A stretch of DNA of 64,000 bases from CAILZL01 sp050248275 (GTDB lineage: Bacteria; Pseudomonadota; Gammaproteobacteria; Steroidobacterales; Steroidobacteraceae). Under the pieces are notes generated by a model. That model was given only the letters and a program-made list of their open reading frames with translations. It ran no database searches and had not been told where the DNA came from. Numbering within the stretch: position 1 is the stretch's first letter; every line of letters starts with the position of its first letter. The stretch is taken from contig JBFWSR010000005.1 of NCBI GenBank assembly GCA_050248275.1, positions 106,782 to 170,781 of the forward strand, in the 5' to 3' direction. Positions 9,119 through 17,244 of this stretch are shown piece by piece. The position numbers and the translations under genes are program-made.

Positions 9119-10489
9119 TTAACGCGTCAGCCAGCCATTGATCTGCTGCAAATCTTCGCGCGTCAGGCTGCCGGTGACTGTTTTGAGGGTGATCAGATTG
9201 GTGATGTAATCGTAACGGCTTTGCGCGTAATTCTGTTCGGCGATCAATAGCGCGTTGCGTGAATTCAGCACGTCGATGGTGGTGCGCGTGCCGACATCGA
9301 AGCCGGCTTCGGTGGCTTGCAGCGCCAGACGCGACGATTCCAGCGCCTGCTTGTTGGCTTGTACCTGGCTGATCGAGCTTTGCACGCCCAGATAGGCATC
9401 GCGTGCCGCCCGTTCGGTTTCGCGGGTGGATTGTTCCAGACGTTCACGCGCAGCGCGCTGGAGATAGACCGATTCACGAATCAGTGATGACGTTTCACCG
9501 CCGGTGAATATCGGCACCGAGATGCCGACCGAAAACCAGGTGCCGCTCCAGGCATTGGTGGTGTTGTCGCTGCCCAGCGCCTTGAAGTCGCTGTAGGCAT
9601 TGCTGTTGCGGTAGTTGGCGCCCAGCGTCACGGTCGGGAAGCGATTGAGTTTCTGGCTGCCGACATCGTGAGTGGCGAGATCCAGGCTGATACGGCTGGC
9701 GGCCAGATCCATGTTGCCGTCCATCGCCTTTTGGACCCATTCATCTTCGCTTTGCGGGTCGGGGCTGATCAGCGGCATGTCATCGCCGGGAGCCGCCAGA
9801 TCATCCAGCATCGAACCGGTGATTTCGCGCAGTAATTCCTCATTGGTGGCCAGGGTGCGCTTGGCGGAAATGACTGTGGCACTGGCGCGGTCGCGCGAGG
9901 CGCGGGCTTCCTGTACGTCGGTGACGGCGCTCAGGCCCACTTCAAAACGCTTTTCGGCGCGTTCCAGTTGTTGATTCAGGGCGTCCAGGCTGGATTGCGC
10001 GGCGCTCAGTACATCTTCGGCGGCCAGAACGTTGAAATATCGTTGTGCCACCCGCACCGCCAGATTCTGTTCGGCGGCGTGATAGGTCAGATCGGCCTGC
10101 GCCAGGACGTAATCGGTGCGTTTCAGGGACCGCAGCATGGACGGCAGGTTGATCGATTCGACGGCAGACAGACCCCAGGAACCGCCGCGAGTGGTGGTGG
10201 CCAGACCGACGGTCTGGCCATTCACGACAGAGGTATCTGAACCATAGGTTGTACCCGCCCAACTGGCATTGGCGCTGATGTAGGGTAGGAACAGCGCCAG
10301 TGCCTGAGGACGTGCTTCGCGGTTGGCCAGACGCGTGGCCTCGGCAGCGCGAATGACGGGATCGCTTTGCGCGGCCTGATCGTAGACATCCAGCAGGCTG
10401 GCGGCGTTGACGTGCGTTGAACCGATGACGGTCAATGCCAATGCCAGCGCTGACTGACAGGCACGAAGTGAAACACGAATATGCGACAT
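9119..10489 (-). CDS. tolC: TolC-family outer membrane efflux channel
   Basis: A 456-residue outer-membrane factor that forms the trimeric exit duct for tripartite efflux pumps and type I secretion. A signal peptide (hydrophobic residues about 10-28, cleavage near VNA-AS) is followed by the family opening SLLDVYDQAAQSDPVIRAAEA and two repeated long alpha-helical segments. The first contains QRYFNVLAAEDVL and EKRFEVGLSAVTDVQEA; the second contains EAGFDVGTRTTIDVLNSRNALL. This internal repeat defines TolC. Its ATG lies 9 bases downstream of the rhodanese stop, with GAAGAA as the ribosome site, so pcm, rhodanese and tolC look like one operon. The RND pump at 57.6-61.8 kb lacks its own outer-membrane gene and could use this channel. 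Confidence 0.95.
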   Translation of the reverse strand: MSHIRVSLRACQSALALALTVIGSTHVNAASLLDVYDQAAQSDPVIRAAEATRLANREARPQALALFLPYISANASWAGTTYGSDTSVVNGQTVGLATTTRGGSWGLSAVESINLPSMLRSLKRTDYVLAQADLTYHAAEQNLAVRVAQRYFNVLAAEDVLSAAQSSLDALNQQLERAEKRFEVGLSAVTDVQEARASRDRASATVISAKRTLATNEELLREITGSMLDDLAAPGDDMPLISPDPQSEDEWVQKAMDGNMDLAASRISLDLATHDVGSQKLNRFPTVTLGANYRNSNAYSDFKALGSDNTTNAWSGTWFSVGISVPIFTGGETSSLIRESVYLQRAARERLEQSTRETERAARDAYLGVQSSISQVQANKQALESSRLALQATEAGFDVGTRTTIDVLNSRNALLIAEQNYAQSRYDYITNLITLKTVTGSLTREDLQQINGWLTR

Positions 10490-10498
10490 CAGTATTCT

Positions 10499-10819
10499 TC
10501 AGTAGGTTGGGATGCTGGGATCGATATCACGAGACCATGCCAGGATGCCGCCCGTGAGATTGAGCGTCTGAAAGCCGTTCTGTTGCAGAAACTTTGCGAC
10601 TTCCAGACTGCGGCGACCGGAGCGGCACAGCACGACAATTTCCTTGCTGCGATCCAGCTCGGGCAGGCGGGCCTGAATCTGGCCCATCGGAATATGCACG
10701 ACTCCTGGAACACTGGCAACGGCGATTTCCCAATCTTCACGTACATCAAGCAAAGTTAACGAGTCACCTTGCGCGCGACGTTGCAAGAATTCGGCTGCAG
10801 TGATTTCAGGAATGCTCAT
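10499..10819 (-). CDS. Single-domain rhodanese-like protein
   Basis: A 106-residue single rhodanese domain with the active-site loop CRSGRRS, in which Cys65 would carry a persulfide sulfur. The LLDVRE motif near residue 25 and the GGILAW motif near residue 90 are the usual flanking family signatures. The protein lacks a signal peptide and should be cytoplasmic, acting as a sulfurtransferase or sulfur carrier; the acceptor is unknown. It lies between pcm and tolC, 53 bases from pcm and 9 bases from tolC. The combination pcm, rhodanese, tolC, waaA recurs in gammaproteobacteria (from general knowledge), but no functional link has been explained. Confidence 0.92.
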   Translation of the reverse strand: MSIPEITAAEFLQRRAQGDSLTLLDVREDWEIAVASVPGVVHIPMGQIQARLPELDRSKEIVVLCRSGRRSLEVAKFLQQNGFQTLNLTGGILAWSRDIDPSIPTY

Positions 10820-10872
10820 AAAGGATGCTCATAAAAACTTGTAATTGCGTTGCCTTAATGCGGATTAACTGT

Positions 10873-11538
10873 TCAAAACACGAACGTCGAAGGATGGACG
10901 GCATTCGCCAGAGCGGGCAATTCGGTTTCGAACAGGCTGTCGCGTTGCCAGCTGTTGGCGTCGGTGCGAGTGATCTTCACTGCTTCCATCGGCGCCTTGC
11001 TGCCAACCACCGCGAACAGGCGACCGCCGATTTTGAGCGCGCGTTGAAAACGCTCGTCATAAACCGGTAACGAACCGGTGATGACAATGACGTCATAGGC
11101 CTGATCGAGGTTCAGTTGCGTGGCATCGCCGGTTTCAATACTGACGTTGTTGCTGGTGGCCTGTTGCAGCTTGCGCTGTACCTGCTCGACCAGTTCCGGG
11201 TGATATTCAATCACACGCACCTTGTCGGCCAGTTGTCCCAGACAGGCCGCCAGATGACCGGAACCCGCGCCGATCAACAGCACCTGATCGCTGCTCTGGA
11301 CGTTGAGCGCCTGCAATATCTTGCCTTCGATCTTGGGGGCCAGCATCACCTGACCCTGCGTCAACGGCAGGTTGGTGTCGGCAAAAGCCAGTTCGCGGTA
11401 AGCCTCCGGGGCGAATTGTTCCCGCGACACGTTGCGCAAGGTCTGCAACACCCGCTCGTCCAGCACGTTCCAGGTACGGATCTGCTGGGTAATCATCTGT
11501 TCGCGTGCGGCTTGGATATCCAGGGTCATTGGCAGCAT
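10873..11538 (-). CDS. pcm: Protein-L-isoaspartate O-methyltransferase family protein
   Basis: A methyltransferase of the Pcm family, which uses S-adenosylmethionine to methylate isoaspartyl residues in damaged proteins. The SAM-binding motif I is VLLIGAGSGHLAA near residues 86-98, followed by VRVIEYHPELV (motif II). The N-terminal MITQQIRTWNVLD is typical of the shorter, Pcm-like subgroup, many members of which have diverged substrate regions. The substrate-binding XPL-type segment reads LPLTQGQVM in place of the classical sequence, so activity on isoaspartate is not certain. Two in-frame ATGs are possible: 11538, or 11529, which has the better spacing from a GAG. It is the first gene of the pcm-rhodanese-tolC group. 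Confidence 0.85.
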   Translation of the reverse strand: MLPMTLDIQAAREQMITQQIRTWNVLDERVLQTLRNVSREQFAPEAYRELAFADTNLPLTQGQVMLAPKIEGKILQALNVQSSDQVLLIGAGSGHLAACLGQLADKVRVIEYHPELVEQVQRKLQQATSNNVSIETGDATQLNLDQAYDVIVITGSLPVYDERFQRALKIGGRLFAVVGSKAPMEAVKITRTDANSWQRDSLFETELPALANAVHPSTFVF

Positions 11539-11570
11539 CTCGCTGGGTCGGGGTGGTGGCGGTTCAACTT

Positions 11571-11823
11571 AAGACGTGACAGGCGGTATGCAACCCCATG
11601 GTGCCGGACCGGATGGGGGTATATGCAGCCAATCGGTCGGCAAGCCTACGAAGTTTGGTGGGGGCGTACAAGCTGGCTTTGGCTCAGGGCAGCCTGACGC
11701 GTATGACATCGCCCACTCCGGCGTGGCGGCGCGGCCAGACATCAGGCAGGCTTACCTGTCGCTGATCGGCGAACCATTATGGTCAATCTGCGAAGTTCGA
11801 CAGTACCCCTTCAGATATTCTTT
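11571..11823 (+). other. Structured intergenic region upstream of the GGDEF/EAL gene, possible leader or small RNA
   Basis: The 361 bases between pcm and the GGDEF/EAL gene hold no convincing ORF. They contain several complementary segments, such as AGCCTG near 11690 with CAGGCT near 11747, and CGCC with GGCG near 11710-11722. The region ends in a strong intrinsic terminator on the plus strand (11824-11870), so some RNA is probably made across it. I compared it with the TPP, cobalamin and c-di-GMP riboswitch and the 6S, SRP and RNase P consensus sequences from memory and saw no match. Confidence 0.4.
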
Positions 11824-11870
11824 CCGTGAGGCAGTTCGCATTCCGGAGAGCGCTGCCTGACGGTTTTTTT
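11824..11870 (+). terminator. Strong intrinsic terminator just ahead of the GGDEF/EAL gene
   Basis: CCGT, one mismatch, then AGGCAG (11824-11834) pairs with CTGCCT, mismatch, ACGG (11853-11863), with a further CGC/GCG pairing inside the loop. Seven T residues follow at once (11864-11870). The next start codon is 30 bases downstream. It would stop transcripts coming from the left on the plus strand, where there is no plus-strand gene closer than waaA at 9029. Confidence 0.75.
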
Positions 11871-11899
11871 GCGTGTTTCTCCGGTAAACGAGCAGGTCA

Positions 11900-14209
11900 A
11901 TGAGTTGGGTGTTGGGCAGTCTGTTGGTTCTGGCGCTGGCGAGCATGACGGTCACGATGCTGTTGCGCCGCCGCGATGCATTGCGAGTCCGCGATGCCGC
12001 CGAACAACTGGCCACGGCCGCTCAATCCGCCTTGCCGGTCCCCGCAGAGCTGGCAACCGGCATTACCGCGCCTCTGGCGCAGCGCCTGTCTCCCTTCATA
12101 GATCAACTGGCGGCCACCCAACGGATGGCCCGCGATCAGGACCGGCAACTGGTGCGTGTGCTGTCGAGCATGCGCGAGCCGGTGGCCGTGCATGCCGAGC
12201 GCCTGTTGTTCATCAACCAGGCTTTTGCCAGCCTGCTGGGCAAGGCCAATGCGGTGGATCTGCTGGGTCATGAACTGGCGGAGCATGTGCCCGCCGAATT
12301 CAGCGATTTATTGCGTGCCCATTTGCGGCGGGCGTTGCGCGCCGAGCCGGTGCCGGTGCGTCTGGAGCTGGATTTGCGACCTGCCGAAGGCCAGGTGGCC
12401 CGGGTCGAGCTGTCCCAGCAGCGTCTGGAATTTCACGGTGAGCACGCCCTGTTGCTGGCATTGACGGAAATGACGCCACGGGTCAGCGCCCAGACATCGC
12501 CGGTCACGCGCCCGCGCTCGACCGCCTGGGAAACCATGGACTCGCTGGGCGAGGGCATCATCACCACCGACGACAAATCGCGGGTCGAATATCTGAATCG
12601 TGCCGCCGAACAGCTTACCGGCGTCACCACCGCAGAGGCCTTGGGGTGCGAATTTTCCGAGCTGGTCAAACTGGTGGATGAACTCGATCGCCATGAACTG
12701 CCCGATCCGGTCAAGCAGGCTTTGAACACCCAGGCCCGGGTCAGCGCCGGACGCCGCAGTCTCATGCTGGCGCGCGGTGGCGAAGAACGTTCGGTTGATC
12801 TGTCGGTATCGCCGCTCAAGAGTCCATACGGCGATCAGATCGGCACCGTGGTCCTGCTGCGCGATGTCAGCGAGTTGCGCGGTCTGACCCGGCAAATGTC
12901 CTATCAGGCCAGTCACGATGCCCTGACCGGCCTGTTCAATCGCCGCGAATTCGAACGGCGGCTGCAGGAAGCCATTGACTCGGCGCATGCCAGCGCGGCG
13001 CGTCACGCGCTGTGCTATCTGGATCTGGACCGCTTCAAGACTGTCAATGACACCTCGGGTCATCTGGCCGGCGACAGTCTGCTGCGCGAAGTGGCGGCGC
13101 TGATCAAGGACGCGGTGCGTGACTCGGATGCAGTGGGTCGTCTGGGTGGCGATGAATTCGGATTGATCCTCAGCGGTTGTCCGCTGGACAAGGCCGCGCA
13201 GATTGCCGAAGACGTGGTGCGCAAGCTCAACGACTATCGCTTCGTCTGGAAGGACAGGATTTTCACCATTGGCGTCAGTGTCGGTCTGGTGGAGATCACG
13301 CGCGAAAGCGGCACACTGGAAGAAATCATGAGCGCCGCCGATTCCGCCTGCTATGTGGCCAAGCGTCACAATGGCGTTGGCAATCATGTGCATGTGTATT
13401 CGGCTCGCGATGAAGCGGTGGCGCGGCAGCGTGGCGAGATTCACTGGTTGCAGCGTCTGCAAATTGCCCTCAAGGAAAATCAGTTTGAACTGCTGGCGCA
13501 ACCCATTGTGTCGGTGCTGGGCGGAGAACATGACGACGGTCCTGCGCTTGAAGTATTCCTGCGATTGCGTGACGAGCATTTGCCCGAAGGCATTCCACCC
13601 ATGGAATTCCTGCGCGCCGCAGAGCGTTATCGCCTGATGGTCGATGTGGATCGCTGGGTTGTACAGACGGCCCTGACAGCGCTGGGTCGTGGCGGCATCC
13701 GCCTGCCCGAAGGCCGGTCGCTGGCCATCAATCTGTCCGGCCAGACCCTGGCCGATCCCGGCTTTCTGGAGTTCGTGGTCGAGTGCCTGGATCACAGTGG
13801 CGTCACGCCGCCGCAACTGTGTTTTGAAGTCACCGAAAATGCGGTGATGACCAACATCGATCACGCCAAACGCTTCATTGGCGTGTTGCATGGGATGGGC
13901 TGCCGCTTTGCGCTGGATGATTTCGGTCGTGGTCTGTCTTCCTTCGGCAATCTCAAGCATCTGGCCATTGATTACCTGAAGATCGACGGCTCGTTCATTC
14001 GCAATCTTGCTGCAGATAACGTCAACCAGGCCATGGTCTCGGCGATGGTGAAACTGGCGCGCACGCTCAACTTCCAGATCATTGCCGAACAGGTGGAAGA
14101 TGCCGCTTCGCTTGATGCCGCGCGTCGCATGGGCGTCGATTTCGTGCAAGGCTTTGAGATTGCACGGCCGCAACCTCTGGCGCGTGTGGTGATGCGCGCC
14201 GCAACCTAA
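11900..14209 (+). CDS. Membrane-anchored PAS-GGDEF-EAL cyclic-di-GMP enzyme
   Basis: A 769-residue signalling protein. One N-terminal membrane helix (residues about 3-23) is followed by a spacer and a PAS-like domain (about 210-330). The diguanylate cyclase domain has an intact GGDEF motif near residue 416. The phosphodiesterase domain begins with EVFLR in place of EALLR near residue 550 but retains the other catalytic positions (AINLSGQ, FEVTEN, DDFGRG, LKIDG, EQVE and VQGFEIARP). Both c-di-GMP synthesis and breakdown are therefore possible, the balance probably set by the PAS domain. It stands alone. A strong terminator 30 bases upstream of its ATG suggests that expression could be controlled by read-through, or that its promoter lies very close. 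Confidence 0.92.
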   Translation: MSWVLGSLLVLALASMTVTMLLRRRDALRVRDAAEQLATAAQSALPVPAELATGITAPLAQRLSPFIDQLAATQRMARDQDRQLVRVLSSMREPVAVHAERLLFINQAFASLLGKANAVDLLGHELAEHVPAEFSDLLRAHLRRALRAEPVPVRLELDLRPAEGQVARVELSQQRLEFHGEHALLLALTEMTPRVSAQTSPVTRPRSTAWETMDSLGEGIITTDDKSRVEYLNRAAEQLTGVTTAEALGCEFSELVKLVDELDRHELPDPVKQALNTQARVSAGRRSLMLARGGEERSVDLSVSPLKSPYGDQIGTVVLLRDVSELRGLTRQMSYQASHDALTGLFNRREFERRLQEAIDSAHASAARHALCYLDLDRFKTVNDTSGHLAGDSLLREVAALIKDAVRDSDAVGRLGGDEFGLILSGCPLDKAAQIAEDVVRKLNDYRFVWKDRIFTIGVSVGLVEITRESGTLEEIMSAADSACYVAKRHNGVGNHVHVYSARDEAVARQRGEIHWLQRLQIALKENQFELLAQPIVSVLGGEHDDGPALEVFLRLRDEHLPEGIPPMEFLRAAERYRLMVDVDRWVVQTALTALGRGGIRLPEGRSLAINLSGQTLADPGFLEFVVECLDHSGVTPPQLCFEVTENAVMTNIDHAKRFIGVLHGMGCRFALDDFGRGLSSFGNLKHLAIDYLKIDGSFIRNLAADNVNQAMVSAMVKLARTLNFQIIAEQVEDAASLDAARRMGVDFVQGFEIARPQPLARVVMRAAT

Positions 14210-14247
14210 TCGTTGGTTGCGCAAGTGACAACAAGGCCAAACATCAA

Positions 14248-14270
14248 CAATAATTATCCGGAAATTATTG
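14248..14270. repeat. AT-rich hairpin between the GGDEF/EAL and SGNH genes
   Basis: CAATAATT (14248-14255) pairs perfectly with AATTATTG (14263-14270) across a 7-base loop, 39 bases after the GGDEF/EAL stop and 30 bases before the esterase ATG. It lacks a GC stem and a T-run, so it is more likely a regulatory or processing element than a terminator. Confidence 0.35.
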
Positions 14271-14299
14271 CGGCCCTCATGCATTCATAAAAACTCTCG

Positions 14300-15037
14300 A
14301 TGCGCATCACTTTGCACACCTGCATCGGCCTGACACTTCTGTTTTCTGTTGCCGATGGCCAGATCAAGGAAAACTGCTGGGAACCACGTCCGCGCACGCA
14401 AAACCATCCCTGGATGTCGATGGCGGAATGGAATGGAATGCATGAGTCATTCTTGAGATATGCACAGCGGGGCAACGTCGATCTGCTGTTTCTGGGAGAC
14501 TCCATTACGCAAGACTGGGCGAACGCACCGGAGGTATGGCAGGAACAATTCGGCGACAGAAGGCCGGCCAATTTCGGCATTGCAGGCGATACCACGCAGA
14601 ACGTCCTGTGGCGCATTACCGCCGGCGGTGAGCTGGCAGGTCTGTCGCCAAAGGTGGTGGTGCTGCTGGTGGGCACCAACAATTACGGATTCAATGACGA
14701 TTCGGCCGCGGAGGTTGCGCACGGCGTGAAGGCCATCGTCGAGACGCTGCATGAAAAGCTGTCCACATCAAAAATCCTGCTGCTCGGCATTCTGCCGCGC
14801 GATGCGCTGCCTGATACTGATTTTCGCAGGCGCATCGCGCAAACCAATCAATTGCTCAGGCAACTCGCCGATGGCAAGGCAGTGCGCTACCTGGATATGG
14901 GCGACCGGTTTCTCGATGCCGACGGCAACATTCCGGCGGATCTGCTGCCGGACTTTCTGCATCTTTCAAAGCAGGGTTATCGTCTGTGGGCGCAAGCCAT
15001 GAAACCAGAACTGGATGCGTTATGGCAGCAGGAATGA
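14300..15037 (+). CDS. Secreted SGNH/GDSL-family hydrolase
   Basis: A 245-residue protein of the SGNH hydrolase family, most like the platelet-activating-factor acetylhydrolase subgroup. An N-terminal hydrophobic stretch, cleavable near residue 20, suggests export. Block I is FLGDSITQDW with the nucleophile Ser68, block III is GTNNYG, and the C-terminal catalytic pair is Asp218 and His221 in DFLHLS. The family cleaves esters on acyl chains, glycans or xylan acetyl groups; the substrate here is unknown. It is monocistronic and ends in a shared terminator with the convergent hppA. No strong ribosome site precedes the ATG. Confidence 0.9.
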   Translation: MRITLHTCIGLTLLFSVADGQIKENCWEPRPRTQNHPWMSMAEWNGMHESFLRYAQRGNVDLLFLGDSITQDWANAPEVWQEQFGDRRPANFGIAGDTTQNVLWRITAGGELAGLSPKVVVLLVGTNNYGFNDDSAAEVAHGVKAIVETLHEKLSTSKILLLGILPRDALPDTDFRRRIAQTNQLLRQLADGKAVRYLDMGDRFLDADGNIPADLLPDFLHLSKQGYRLWAQAMKPELDALWQQE

Positions 15038-15064
15038 TTGGCGTAAACAACCGGCTGAAAAGCA

Positions 15065-15094
15065 AACGGCGCAGTGAATAATCACTGCGCCGTT
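15065..15094. terminator. Bidirectional intrinsic terminator between SGNH hydrolase and hppA
   Basis: Perfect 13-base arms (15065-15077 and 15082-15094) flank an ATAA loop. On the plus strand the stem is followed by CTGTTTT. On the minus strand it is followed by a weaker TTTGCTTTT run, so it can serve both convergent genes. Confidence 0.85.
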
Positions 15095-15124
15095 CTGTTT
15101 TAACAGACTGTGAACTTTGGTCGA

Positions 15125-17170
15125 TTACAACAAGGGCACCAGCAGCAGCGCCACGATGTTGATGATCTTGATCAGCGGATTGATGGCTGGGCCGGCGGTG
15201 TCCTTGTAAGGGTCGCCCACGGTGTCGCCGGTCACGGCTGCCTTGTGAGTGTCGGAACCCTTGCCGCCGAAGTTGCCTTCCTCGATGTATTTCTTGGCGT
15301 TGTCCCAGGCGCCACCGCCAGTACACATGGAGATGGCGACAAACAGACCAGTGACAATGGTGCCAATCAACAGACCGCCCAGCGCCTTGATGCCCGCGCC
15401 GGGTCCCATCAGGGCGTTCATGCCGAAGGCCACCACGACAGGCACCAGAATCGGCAGCAGCGAAGGCACGATCATTTCCTTGATGGCGGCCTTGGTGAGC
15501 ATGTCCACGGCCGTGCCGTATTCGGGCTTGGCCGTGCCTGCCATGATGCCGGGGATTTCCTTGAACTGACGCCGTACTTCCACCACGACGGAACCCGCGG
15601 CGCGACCCACGGCTTCCATGGCCATGGCGCCGAACAGGTAGGGCACCAGACCGCCGATGAACAAACCGATGATTACGGCCGGATCGGACAGGCTGAAGTC
15701 CTGCAACTTGCCGGCGGCTTCGAGGTTGTGCGTGTAGTCGGCAAACAGCACCAGTGCTGCGAGACCGGCCGAACCAATGGCGTAGCCCTTGGTGACAGCC
15801 TTGGTGGTGTTGCCGACGGCATCCAGCGCATCGGTGATCTTGCGCACTTCTTTCGGCAGGCCGGACATTTCGGCAATGCCGCCGCCGTTGTCGGTGATCG
15901 GGCCGTAGGCATCCAGCGCCACGATCATGCCGGTCATGGACAGCATCGCGGTGGCGGCAATGGCAATGCCGTACAGACCTTCGTAATGATAGGCGCCATA
16001 AATCGCAGCACACACCGCCAGCACCGGCAGTGCCGTGGACTTCATCGACACGGCCAGACCGGCAATCACATTGGTGCCATGGCCGGTTTGCGAGGCTGCC
16101 GCCACGTAGCGCACCGGGCCGTATTCCGTCGCCGTGTAATATTCGGTGATCCAGATCAGCGCGGCGGTGAGCAGCAGGCCGATCACCGCACAGGCGAACA
16201 TGCCGGAGGATTGTTCACCCATCATCTTTTGAGTGACAAACCAGAACGCAATCAGCGCCAGCACGCCGGAAACCAGCACACCGCGATATAGCGCATTCAT
16301 GATCTTGCCGCCTTCGCGTGCGGTGACGAAGAAGGTGCCGACGATGGAGGCAAAGATGGATACCGCACCCAGCGCCAGCGGGTAGAGCAGATAGGTCAGA
16401 TTCAGGCTGCCATCCGCATTCTTGAACAACAGACCGCCCAGCACCATGGTGGCCACCACAGTGACCGCATAGGTTTCAAACAGGTCGGCCGCCATGCCGG
16501 CGCAGTCGCCGACATTGTCACCGACGTTGTCGGCGATCACCGCCGGGTTGCGCGGATCGTCTTCGGGAATGCCGGCTTCCACCTTGCCCACCAGATCCGC
16601 GCCCACGTCCGCGCCCTTGGTGAAGATGCCGCCGCCCAGTCGTGCAAAGATGGAGATCAGCGAGCCGCCAAAAGCCAGACCCACCAGCGAATGCAGCGCC
16701 GTTGCTTCACCGACATGATCTTTAAGCGCCCAGAAATAGCCGGTGACGCCCAGCAAACCCAGACCCACCACCAGCATGCCCGTGATGGCGCCGCCGCGAA
16801 ACGCGACCTGCAAGGCGGCATTCAGGCTCTGGCTGGCGGCATGCGCGGTGCGCACATTGGCGCGCACCGACACATTCATGCCGATGTAGCCGGCCAGTCC
16901 CGACAGGATTGCGCCGACTGCAAAGCCGCCGGCCGTTTCCCAGTTGAGCGCGAAACCCAACACCAGGAACAACACCACGCCGACAATGGCAATGGTGGAA
17001 TACTGACGGTTGAGATAAGCCTTGGCGCCGGCCTGAATCGCCGCAGCGATTTCCTGCATGCGGGCATTGCCCGGCGACTGCCTGTTGATCCAACTGACGA
17101 ATACGCCGCCATAAATCAGGGCGGCGATACCGGCTCCGATAGCGAGCCACAAGACTTGATCCGTGGACAT
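15125..17170 (-). CDS. hppA: Membrane-bound proton-translocating pyrophosphatase
   Basis: A 681-residue integral membrane enzyme with about 16 helices that couples hydrolysis of pyrophosphate to proton pumping. The catalytic signature DVGADLVGKVE near residue 185 and the following DNVGDNVGDCAGM acidic motif are intact. The key position in GNTTKAVTKG is Lys, with Thr three residues later, which marks the potassium-independent, proton-pumping subfamily rather than the K-dependent or sodium-pumping forms. The start is backed by an AGGGGT ribosome site. It follows the PPi-dependent phosphofructokinase gene on the same strand with 74 bases between them, so both probably share a transcript and use the PPi pool together. 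Confidence 0.96.
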   Translation of the reverse strand: MSTDQVLWLAIGAGIAALIYGGVFVSWINRQSPGNARMQEIAAAIQAGAKAYLNRQYSTIAIVGVVLFLVLGFALNWETAGGFAVGAILSGLAGYIGMNVSVRANVRTAHAASQSLNAALQVAFRGGAITGMLVVGLGLLGVTGYFWALKDHVGEATALHSLVGLAFGGSLISIFARLGGGIFTKGADVGADLVGKVEAGIPEDDPRNPAVIADNVGDNVGDCAGMAADLFETYAVTVVATMVLGGLLFKNADGSLNLTYLLYPLALGAVSIFASIVGTFFVTAREGGKIMNALYRGVLVSGVLALIAFWFVTQKMMGEQSSGMFACAVIGLLLTAALIWITEYYTATEYGPVRYVAAASQTGHGTNVIAGLAVSMKSTALPVLAVCAAIYGAYHYEGLYGIAIAATAMLSMTGMIVALDAYGPITDNGGGIAEMSGLPKEVRKITDALDAVGNTTKAVTKGYAIGSAGLAALVLFADYTHNLEAAGKLQDFSLSDPAVIIGLFIGGLVPYLFGAMAMEAVGRAAGSVVVEVRRQFKEIPGIMAGTAKPEYGTAVDMLTKAAIKEMIVPSLLPILVPVVVAFGMNALMGPGAGIKALGGLLIGTIVTGLFVAISMCTGGGAWDNAKKYIEEGNFGGKGSDTHKAAVTGDTVGDPYKDTAGPAINPLIKIINIVALLLVPLL

Positions 17171-17244
17171 CGAATTACCCCTGGTTTCAGTTTGTTATTT
17201 GTAACGAGGAGCCATCGCCGGGCGATGGCTCCTGCCGACTATAA

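Noticed and set aside
11577..11823. TPP, cobalamin or c-di-GMP-I riboswitch
   Set aside because: I compared the key conserved segments from memory and did not find them; only a general structured leader with a terminator is supported.
12308..14284. A 658-codon open frame on the minus strand across the GGDEF/EAL gene
   Set aside because: It overlaps a full-length, conserved GGDEF/EAL coding region and reads as His/Gln-rich sequence without family motifs; long antisense frames are expected in high-GC DNA.
15110..16291. A 393-codon plus-strand frame over hppA
   Set aside because: It is His/Gly/Gln-rich, unlike any family, and lies over the clear HppA coding region.
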